10,090 nt of DNA from Gammaproteobacteria bacterium (lineage in GTDB: Bacteria; Pseudomonadota; Gammaproteobacteria; Steroidobacterales; UBA11654): positions 1 to 10,090 of the forward strand of contig DTSX01000042.1 of NCBI GenBank assembly GCA_012965065.1, in the 5' to 3' direction. Numbering within the stretch: the stretch's first letter is position 1; every line of letters starts with the position of its first letter. Positions 1-5,101 of the stretch are shown piece after piece. The notes under the pieces were generated by a model that did not search any database, had not been told where the DNA came from, and saw only the letters and a program-made list of their open reading frames with translations. Made by a program: the position numbers and the translations under genes.

Positions 1-81
1 ATAATCCCACTTTTCTAAACTTTCTGGATAATGCTCTTGTGCGAAGTTTAATAATTTATTTTGCCATTTAGACGTTTGTAT
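1..81 (-). pseudogene. Open-frame fragment, possibly a zinc-ribbon or homing-endonuclease-like protein, cut by the window edge
   Basis: Read on the minus strand, 1-81 is open for 27 codons from just after an in-frame TAG (82-84) to the window edge. The protein is clearly non-random and includes NKLLNFAQEHYPESLEKWDY. The HYPESLEKWDY portion resembles by eye the PELAKEWxxxKN unit of the treble-clef zinc-ribbon repeats (DUF4379-type) found in some endonuclease-like proteins. No ATG, GTG or TTG lies in frame between the stop and the conserved-looking part. The gene is therefore either broken at its 5' end here or begins with an unusual codon. Its left part begins inside the 11-bp direct repeat (71-81). 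The family guess rests on a short stretch and is weak; the rest of the gene lies outside the window. Confidence 0.3.
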
Positions 82-124
82 CTATGTGTGTTGATTCGTT
101 GGATCTTATCTTGGACGTTTGTAT
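71..124. repeat. Pair of 11-bp direct repeats (GACGTTTGTAT)
   Basis: GACGTTTGTAT occurs at 71-81 and again at 114-124, 43 bp apart. The second copy touches the stop codon of the small gene at 124-417 and the first marks the edge of the open fragment at 1-81. On the minus strand both copies read ATACAAACGTC and, in the frame of the fragment, both give Ile-Gln-Thr-Ser-Lys. This could be a short duplication that disrupted the fragment's 5' end. The repeat is short, so chance is possible. Confidence 0.4.
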
Positions 125-417
125 TATTCTTTTAATTCAACTTCACCTTCAAACTTAATCACATTCAAATCAGCACATACTTTTAAAAGCTCTATATAAT
201 CTTTGATAGCATCTCTTTTACTCGCTGAGGTAAAACCTTGTTCTGCATCAGTGTGTATCATCGGATGACCTGATAGATGTTTGTCGGCTCCTCGATTCCA
301 TGTTTCTTCTAAACCATAAACACTTTCTTCTGCAATGACTATGCAATTGTCAAAAGCCTCATTTGCCCAACCATTAGAGCAGAGCAATAGTGCTGATATG
401 AGGATAAGTTTTTTCAT
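124..417 (-). CDS. Small secreted protein of unknown function (paralogous signal peptide, copy 1)
   Basis: This is a 97-residue protein with a clear Sec signal peptide: MKK, a hydrophobic core LILISALLL, then NGWA with likely cleavage after Ala-18. The mature part of about 79 residues is acidic and soluble, with two cysteines (DNCIVI near residue 25 and KVCADL near residue 81) that could form one periplasmic disulfide. No known domain is recognised. The start is ATG at 415-417; no strong Shine-Dalgarno sequence is visible ahead of it. It lies 7 nt downstream of the sister gene at 425-730, so the two are probably co-transcribed. Its first 54 bp match the sister gene at 49 positions, whereas the mature parts do not align. 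Location in the periplasm or outside is inferred from the signal peptide only. Confidence 0.65.
   Translation of the reverse strand: MKKLILISALLLCSNGWANEAFDNCIVIAEESVYGLEETWNRGADKHLSGHPMIHTDAEQGFTSASKRDAIKDYIELLKVCADLNVIKFEGEVELKE
364..417 (-). repeat. Signal-peptide-encoding duplicated segment, copy 1
   Basis: The 54 bp encoding the signal peptide of the gene at 124-417 match 677-730 at 49 of 54 positions, without gaps. Similarity stops just after the predicted cleavage site. The pattern fits duplication or recombination of a signal-peptide cassette, or a gene pair whose mature parts have diverged very fast. Confidence 0.75.
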
Positions 418-424
418 TACTTAA

Positions 425-730
425 CTAGCAATTAGGTGGTCTGCATGATGGTCTGTTAACTCCTTTTGTTTGCTCTCCATGCAGCCTAGCATCATTATCC
501 ACATTATCCATCCCTCGCGATTGTGGTCGCAGCGACTGTCGGTGTTGTGCTTGAGGCAATAGCGAATTACAGGTTTTCATTGATTTATTATAGTCAGAAT
601 CATTATTAGTAATAATGCTTGCTATAGCTTTACACTCCTCAAAGTTATTTCCTTCGTAGACCACAACTATAACTTCTGCCCAACCATTAAAGCTGAATAA
701 TAGTGCTGATATGAGGATTAGTTTTTTCAT
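425..730 (-). CDS. Small secreted protein of unknown function (paralogous signal peptide, copy 2)
   Basis: This 101-residue protein begins MKKLILISALLFSFNGWAE, a Sec signal peptide with likely cleavage after Ala-18. The first part of the mature chain (residues 19-60) has a hydrophobic start, EVIVVVYEG, and two cysteines (FEEC, KTC). The last 40 residues are polar, rich in Arg, Gln, Asp and Asn, and end in a Cys/Pro-rich tail (SCRPPNC). That tail differs so much in composition from the rest that a frameshifted or remodelled C-terminus is possible. No domain is recognised. The start is ATG at 728-730, without a visible Shine-Dalgarno. It ends 7 nt before the start of its sister gene. It lies downstream of the tRNA gene on the same strand; no convincing promoter was found in the 200 bp between them. 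Confidence 0.55.
   Translation of the reverse strand: MKKLILISALLFSFNGWAEVIVVVYEGNNFEECKAIASIITNNDSDYNKSMKTCNSLLPQAQHRQSLRPQSRGMDNVDNDARLHGEQTKGVNRPSCRPPNC
677..730 (-). repeat. Signal-peptide-encoding duplicated segment, copy 2
   Basis: This segment matches 364-417 with 5 mismatches in 54 bp and covers the ATG through the Trp-Ala of the signal peptide. The mismatches are scattered, so the two copies are diverged rather than freshly made. Confidence 0.75.
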
Positions 731-858
731 ATCTATTAGATTACACCGATTGTTTCTTATGTTGAAAAGTTTTGTTGAACGTTAGTTGGTATAGACGATA
801 CGTTTCTTTGTTCGATTGTTAGGTTATTTCTCCGTCAAAAACTTCGTCAAAACGTTGT

Positions 859-897
859 GATATTCGGCAATATCTGCGGATTTTCGTAAGGGCTTAC
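859..897. repeat. Two small palindromes downstream of the tRNA gene
   Basis: GATATT-CGGC-AATATC (859-874) is a perfect 6-bp stem with a 4-nt loop. GTAAG-GG-CTTAC (886-897) is a 5-bp palindrome with only two bases between its arms. Both lie on the 3' side of the tRNA-Ser gene, next to the larger hairpin at 903-927. They may shape the 3' end of the tRNA transcript; no function is shown by the sequence alone. Confidence 0.4.
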
Positions 898-902
898 CTT
901 CT

Positions 903-927
903 GAAACCCTTTACCAGTAAGGGTTTC
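903..927 (-). terminator. Hairpin immediately 3' of tRNA-Ser (possible terminator or processing signal)
   Basis: GAAACCCTT (903-911) and AAGGGTTTC (919-927) form a perfect 9-bp stem around a 7-nt loop, starting one base after the tRNA's CCA end (929). No U-run follows on the minus strand, so it is not a standard intrinsic terminator. It may protect or define the precursor 3' end, or terminate weakly. Nine bases of the arm (GTAAGGGTT, 917-925) are also complementary in + strand terms to AACCCTTAC (968-976) in the tRNA variable-arm region, so alternative pairing with the tRNA is conceivable. Confidence 0.4.
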
Positions 928-928
928 A

Positions 929-1019
929 TGGCGGAGAGAGAGGGATTCGAACCCTCGAAGGGCTATTAACCCTTACACGCTTTCCAAGCGTGCGCATTCG
1001 ACCGCTCTGCCATCTCTCC
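929..1019 (-). tRNA. tRNA-Ser (anticodon GGA)
   Basis: The minus strand folds into a class II tRNA of 91 nt. The acceptor stem GGAGAGA pairs with TCTCTCC (933-939), followed by discriminator G (932) and an encoded CCA (929-931). The anticodon stem CACGC/GCGTG encloses loop TTGGAAA with anticodon GGA, which is + strand TCC at 983-985. The T-arm contains GGTTCGAATCC. The long variable arm with a GGG/CCC stem is typical of serine tRNAs. It reads UCC and UCU codons. Its 5' end is 25 nt past the stop codon of the acylase gene, leaving little room for a private promoter unless this lies in the gene's 3' end. Confidence 0.96.
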
Positions 1020-1032
1020 TATTCCACTAAAC

Positions 1033-1058
1033 TAACCATCCTTTCTAAGGTATGGTTA
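1033..1058 (-). terminator. Hairpin overlapping the acylase stop codon
   Basis: TAACCAT-CCTT (1033-1043) pairs with AAGG-ATGGTTA (1047-1050 and 1052-1058) around a 3-nt loop with one bulged base (1051), giving an 11-bp stem. It spans the acylase stop codon (1045-1047) and ends 14 nt before the tRNA 5' end. On the minus strand only a weak T-rich stretch (GTTTAG) follows. It could be a weak terminator for the acylase mRNA or a processing site between mRNA and tRNA. Confidence 0.4.
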
Positions 1059-3144
1059 TTTTGGTCTCGGTGTGTTTCTCTAGTTCAACAGTATCAAAGA
1101 AGGTTTCTTTCATTCGTTCTTTCGCATAGAGCATCATCTGGTCGTCGAAGTGAACAGAAGTTTCATCTTGCGTAGCACTTCCGTATTGATGGATACTCTT
1201 ACTTGTAAGCACACCATTCGCATCCCACTCCACTAAAACTACCAAACCGTCCCCTGCTACTGCTCTTAGTTGGCCATTTTCTTGCACTTTACCATAAATT
1301 GCCCTGAGTGTATCAGGCCCTCCTTGCACAGGAACCCTTTTGTCTCCCCTGAAGAGTAAATTTCTTTCCGACCACAATGGATCTATTCGTTTAAATGACT
1401 TGTTTATATCTTTGACACATTTCTTGAAAACACTCAGTGGCTTGGGTGGATCCTGGTCATTTTGCTCAGCCAACCATTCAGGACCTAAAACACAGGTCCC
1501 CAGGGTTGCGGATCGGTTATCAAGATTTGTCTTGAGATCCCATCTTTTTAATACAGCCTGTGCTTCCTGGAGGTCTGTATCTTCAAATATTTCTTTAAAA
1601 ATAGTTTCAATGTACTTGTACGATCTGGAATCTAATGAATACTGATGATCAAACTTAATATCCAGTAAGGTTTCTTCAGAAACAACATCGTAAGCAGTGA
1701 ATAACTCAAGGGCTCTGTAGGCTCTATTCGTCATTCTGGTTTGCAGTCCGAGAGTCTTTGAATAGTCTTCCGGATTCAAGTTGCTTTCCTCTGAGGTTAC
1801 TTTAAAAGGATCTTGGTTGTTGCTCGCTAGCCACCCTGAAGAAGGATTGATGATCAATGGCAATTGCTCCAAGGGCACCAGTTTATTCCAGATGAGAGCA
1901 GATTTAGTGCCGTCTACGGGTTGTGTCCAGTCTATTGATTCTTCCCGGACAGGACTGGCAGCATTATGCAAGAAAAGAATATTTTTCTTTCTGTCAGCAT
2001 AAACTGCATTGAAGGAAACAATTGAGCGTATCCTCATTGCTTCCAGCCACTCTTCCATGCTCGTCGACTTATTCATCCTGTACCATTGCTCAACCTGTCC
2101 TATGTCGTTCATCCCTGCAAAACGGACTGCATACACTCCTGATTTAGTTTCAAAAACAAGGCCGTGTGCCGAATACTTTGCTTTTCTTCTTATGGTCCAT
2201 CTGAAAGGACCGAACAATTTGGTTGGGAGTTTTAAAGTTCTGATGTCAAAATTGACCCAAAGACCATCCAATAAATACTGGTTTTTATTCTTTGGATTGA
2301 TCTCCAATGTATAAACATCGGTTAAATCTGGTCTATTGACAGTGAATCCCCAACCCAAATCATCATTAAATCCCACAAAGATAAAAGGCGACCCTGGAAA
2401 CAGCCCTCCCATCATATTCCATCCCTCTTCACTGGTAATATGAGCTTCATACCATGCCAATGAACCTTCCAAAGGTTGATGTGAATTAATGATTAATCGG
2501 GTTGAACCATCGTCGGTTTTTGTAGGGCCAACTGCAAATGCATTTGATCCAAGCACTAAATCTGCAGATTGGATAATAGTGTTTTGATTCATAGCAATTC
2601 TTTTTGACCCAGGCGCTTCCATGGATTGGAGTTTTTCTATGGCGCTTACCACACCGGAAAAAAAGAGGTTTTGAATAACAAAACCTGAAACAATATCGTA
2701 CTTTGTGATTGGAAACAGCGCTTGGTAATCTCTGTTTGGATGCAAATCAACCCAATAGTTTAAGCCTGCGACATAGCCTTCAATGACCTCTCTTACTTGA
2801 CTGCTAAGCTTAGCTTCATAACCTTCTACAACCATCTCCCTGATCTTCAAAGCTTTGATAAGATAGTCTGAGACAACCCCTTTCAGCCCTTGTTTGAGGC
2901 CCATTTCGGCCCGATATAGTCTGATATTATCGGTGAGGTTTTTAATATCGTCTTGAGCATGGGCAAAAGCTATTCCGAATGCTGCATCTGCATCTGTTTT
3001 ACCAAACACATGCGGTACTCCCCAGACGTCTCTGGTGATCGTAGCTTTGTATAACCTATCGTCGATAACTACTGATGCGAATAATAATTCCCCTGCCAAA
3101 CCAATTTGGAGATAAATAAGCAAAGCTATGGAAAAAAATTTCAT
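1045..3144 (-). CDS. Secreted penicillin/AHL acylase family Ntn-hydrolase (peptidase family S45)
   Basis: This 699-residue precursor has an N-terminal signal peptide (FFSIALLIYLQIGLA) and the acylase fold: alpha-chain region about residues 25-170, a linker, and a beta chain from Ser-200. The motif LGSNAFAVGPTKT marks the autoproteolytic site; Ser-200 becomes the N-terminal nucleophile (beta Ser1). His-222 is beta position 23, as in PvdQ-type acyl-homoserine-lactone acylases and cephalosporin acylases. ASNNQDP (from about residue 440) supplies the oxyanion Asn near beta 242-243. The only two cysteines (about 551 and 576) could form a disulfide, fitting the periplasm. The family cleaves amide bonds between acyl or aryl-acyl chains and amines; N-acyl-homoserine lactones or other acylated amines are plausible substrates but cannot be told from sequence. 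ATG at 3142-3144 is preferred over the TTG one codon upstream. No clear Shine-Dalgarno is present. It is divergent from the glutathione transferase gene. Confidence 0.88.
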   Translation of the reverse strand: MKFFSIALLIYLQIGLAGELLFASVVIDDRLYKATITRDVWGVPHVFGKTDADAAFGIAFAHAQDDIKNLTDNIRLYRAEMGLKQGLKGVVSDYLIKALKIREMVVEGYEAKLSSQVREVIEGYVAGLNYWVDLHPNRDYQALFPITKYDIVSGFVIQNLFFSGVVSAIEKLQSMEAPGSKRIAMNQNTIIQSADLVLGSNAFAVGPTKTDDGSTRLIINSHQPLEGSLAWYEAHITSEEGWNMMGGLFPGSPFIFVGFNDDLGWGFTVNRPDLTDVYTLEINPKNKNQYLLDGLWVNFDIRTLKLPTKLFGPFRWTIRRKAKYSAHGLVFETKSGVYAVRFAGMNDIGQVEQWYRMNKSTSMEEWLEAMRIRSIVSFNAVYADRKKNILFLHNAASPVREESIDWTQPVDGTKSALIWNKLVPLEQLPLIINPSSGWLASNNQDPFKVTSEESNLNPEDYSKTLGLQTRMTNRAYRALELFTAYDVVSEETLLDIKFDHQYSLDSRSYKYIETIFKEIFEDTDLQEAQAVLKRWDLKTNLDNRSATLGTCVLGPEWLAEQNDQDPPKPLSVFKKCVKDINKSFKRIDPLWSERNLLFRGDKRVPVQGGPDTLRAIYGKVQENGQLRAVAGDGLVVLVEWDANGVLTSKSIHQYGSATQDETSVHFDDQMMLYAKERMKETFFDTVELEKHTETKITIP

Positions 3145-3212
3145 CAAATCATTTAGAATTAAGAAGATTTATTTTTTTTATTTTCACACCAATTCTAATA
3201 GGATAATCAATT
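3145..3212. promoter_or_regulatory. Divergent intergenic region with 8-bp inverted repeat
   Basis: This 68-bp, very AT-rich gap separates the divergent acylase and glutathione transferase genes and must hold signals for both. A perfect inverted repeat TTAGAATT (3153-3160) / AATTCTAA (3191-3198) brackets a T-tract (3172-3184), with a 30-bp centre. It could be a pair of operator half-sites about three helical turns apart, or chance in AT-rich DNA. AGGA at 3200-3203 is a good Shine-Dalgarno for the ATG at 3213. No convincing -35/-10 pair was identified in either direction. Confidence 0.4.
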
Positions 3213-3938
3213 ATGATCGATCTTTATTATGCTCCCACTCCGAACGGTTGGAAAATTTCCATCATGCTCGAAGAGACTTCAACTCCTTACAATGTTATTC
3301 CTGTTAACTTGGGCAAAGGGGATCAGTTTAAACCTGAGTTCCTGGCCATTAGCCCCAATAATCGCATGCCAGCAATCGTTGATCATAAAGGCCCGGATGG
3401 TAAACAAGTCAGTGTTTTTGAATCGGGAGCGATACTGATGTATCTGGGCGAGAAAACCGGTAAATTTTTTCCTCAAACACCTGTGGAAAAATTTCGCGTA
3501 CTTGAGTGGTTGTTTTGGCAGGTGGGTGGTCTCGGCCCCATGGCAGGTCAAGTAAGTCATTTTGTCAACTACGCGCCAAATTTCCCAGGCGACCACTCTT
3601 ACGCAACAGAACGCTACAAGAATGAATACGATCGGTTGTTGGGGGTTATGGACACGGTCCTCAAAAATCGTGAATATCTTGCAGGAGATTATTCTATTGC
3701 CGACATGGCAGCGTTCCCTTGGGTGCTGATGTACAAACGATTTGGTGTGAATTTGGATGCTTTTGACAACTTACGACGCTGGTTCGATGTCATAAAAAAT
3801 AGACCCGCTGTAAGAAAAGGTATTGATCTTGGGAAAGAATACATAAATCCCAGTGCTAATCAGTCAAAAGAAAGTCTCAAGATGATGTTTGGACAAACAG
3901 CAGATTCGATTAAGAAAGCTGCCGAAGAGAAAAAATAA
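3213..3938 (+). CDS. yfcG: YfcG-like glutathione transferase / disulfide-bond oxidoreductase (nu class)
   Basis: This 241-residue cytoplasmic enzyme closely resembles E. coli YfcG, recognised from memory of that sequence. It has an N-terminal thioredoxin-like domain (1-83) with MIDLYYAPTPNGWKI; Thr-9 and Asn-11 are at the positions that contact glutathione in YfcG. The cis-Pro segment NNRMPAIVDH (49-58) and FES (69-71) bind the gamma-glutamyl moiety. The helical C-domain starts with the signature WLFWQVGGLGPM (99-110) and contains the N-capping box SIAD (161-164). There is no cysteine at all, fitting the YfcG mechanism in which bound glutathione or GSSG provides the thiol chemistry. The likely role is GSH-dependent disulfide reduction or peroxide defence. 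The chain is about 25 residues longer than YfcG (about 215), with a Lys/Ser-rich helical tail. It converges on the hydrolase gene at 3958 with 19 bp between the stops and no visible terminator there. Confidence 0.92.
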   Translation: MIDLYYAPTPNGWKISIMLEETSTPYNVIPVNLGKGDQFKPEFLAISPNNRMPAIVDHKGPDGKQVSVFESGAILMYLGEKTGKFFPQTPVEKFRVLEWLFWQVGGLGPMAGQVSHFVNYAPNFPGDHSYATERYKNEYDRLLGVMDTVLKNREYLAGDYSIADMAAFPWVLMYKRFGVNLDAFDNLRRWFDVIKNRPAVRKGIDLGKEYINPSANQSKESLKMMFGQTADSIKKAAEEKK

Positions 3939-3957
3939 TTAATCTGCAATCCTTGTT

Positions 3958-5094
3958 CTAACGGAGTGATCTAAAGTAAGTCCGGATTTCTTGCAAAAAG
4001 ATTTCGGGTTGTTCAAAGGCTGCAAAGTGTCCGCCCTTTTCCAACTCATTGTAATATTTGAGATTGGTGAATCGTTTTCGAATCCATCGTTCTGAAGGAC
4101 GAACTATTTCTTTTGGGAAAATACTGCATCCAGTCGGGATATCCACTTCATCCTGTGGCGGGTTCTTAAAGCTCTCCCAGTACAAACGTGCTGATGAGGC
4201 TGCTGATTTACTTAGCCAATACATCATAACGTTGTCCAATAATTCATCACGGCTGATTGCATTTTCAGGGTGACCGTTACAATCTGTCCACTGATAAAAT
4301 TTTTCTATAATCCATGCCGCTTGACCACTTGGGGAATCCACCAAGCCGTATCCCACTGTTTGCGGTCTTGTACTTTGTTGTTTGGAATAGCCAGAATCCC
4401 AATCCTGATAAAACTTCATTGACATAAGAGATGCCTGTTCAGATGGTGTCAGCTCTGCCATGGTATTTGCATCCGGTATGACAACTGGCATATTTAGGTG
4501 TATCGCATCACAGTGCTCTTTATCCTGCAAGCCAATATGGGTGGTCACCATTGCCCCCCAATCACCTCCCTGAGCAAAATAATGATCGTATCCAAGACGA
4601 GCCATCAATGCACCCCAGATATCAGCAATCTTTTCTATGCCCCAACCGGTGACTTCGGGCTTTCCTGAAAACCCGTATCCAGGTAATGATGGCACCACAA
4701 CATGAAATGCATCTTCGGTATTGCCACCATGCGCGGTTGGATCCGCCAAAGGCTCGATGACCTTGTGAAATTCAACAACAGATCCGGGCCAACCGTGGGT
4801 TATGATTAAGGGCCGTGCATTCTCGTGTGCCGAAGGCAGGTGAATAAAGTGAATATCCACCCCATCAATTTCTGTGATAAATTGTGGAAATCGGTTGAGC
4901 CGTTCTTCGCGAGCACGCCAATCGTACTCGTGTTGCCAATAGTCGCAAAGCTCTTGCATATACCCCAGTGGAATTCCTTGGCTCCAATCTTCAGGGGTTT
5001 CTTTGTTTGGCCAACGCGTCATAGACAAGCGTTTTTTCAAATCATCCAAGACTGCGTCGGTAACCTCTAGTTGAAACTTTCTAATCTCTGACAT
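3958..5094 (-). CDS. Epoxide hydrolase-family alpha/beta hydrolase (microsomal EH type)
   Basis: This 378-residue protein has the EHN N-terminal domain (about 4-110) followed by an alpha/beta-hydrolase core. The oxyanion-hole motif HGWPGS spans 100-105. The nucleophile Asp-178 lies in GGDWGA. Glu-329 in FPKEIVRP is the acid at the position of mammalian mEH Glu-404. His-356 lies in GGHFAAFEQPE. Tyr-305 in ARLYWES is a candidate ring-opening lid tyrosine. All catalytic residues are intact, so an active hydrolase using a covalent Asp-ester is expected; family members hydrolyse epoxides to diols, and some act on other substrates. The gene is the last of the operon, starting 7 nt after the dehydrogenase stop, with TAGG ahead of the ATG. 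No signal peptide is seen. The physiological substrate is unknown; its placement behind carnitine/betaine genes is unusual. Confidence 0.9.
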   Translation of the reverse strand: MSEIRKFQLEVTDAVLDDLKKRLSMTRWPNKETPEDWSQGIPLGYMQELCDYWQHEYDWRAREERLNRFPQFITEIDGVDIHFIHLPSAHENARPLIITHGWPGSVVEFHKVIEPLADPTAHGGNTEDAFHVVVPSLPGYGFSGKPEVTGWGIEKIADIWGALMARLGYDHYFAQGGDWGAMVTTHIGLQDKEHCDAIHLNMPVVIPDANTMAELTPSEQASLMSMKFYQDWDSGYSKQQSTRPQTVGYGLVDSPSGQAAWIIEKFYQWTDCNGHPENAISRDELLDNVMMYWLSKSAASSARLYWESFKNPPQDEVDIPTGCSIFPKEIVRPSERWIRKRFTNLKYYNELEKGGHFAAFEQPEIFLQEIRTYFRSLR

Positions 5095-5101
5095 TTATAA
5101 C

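Noticed and set aside
124..730. The two small adjacent genes as a toxin-antitoxin pair
   Set aside because: Both start with Sec signal peptides, neither resembles a known toxin or DNA-binding antitoxin, and the arrangement is a tandem duplication of leaders.
821..850. Possible promoter TTGACG-18-TAACCT for the small secreted genes (minus strand)
   Set aside because: The -10 box matches only 3 of 6 consensus bases and the CGTCAAAA motif is simply repeated twice here; support is too weak to call.
929..1019. tRNA-Ser as an attachment site of an integrated element
   Set aside because: No second copy of the tRNA 3' end and no integrase gene were found in the window; the AT-rich left part alone is not enough.
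3279..3596. A 105-codon minus-strand open frame inside the glutathione transferase gene
   Set aside because: It is antisense to a gene with full-length similarity to YfcG and has no plausible ribosome binding site or motif.
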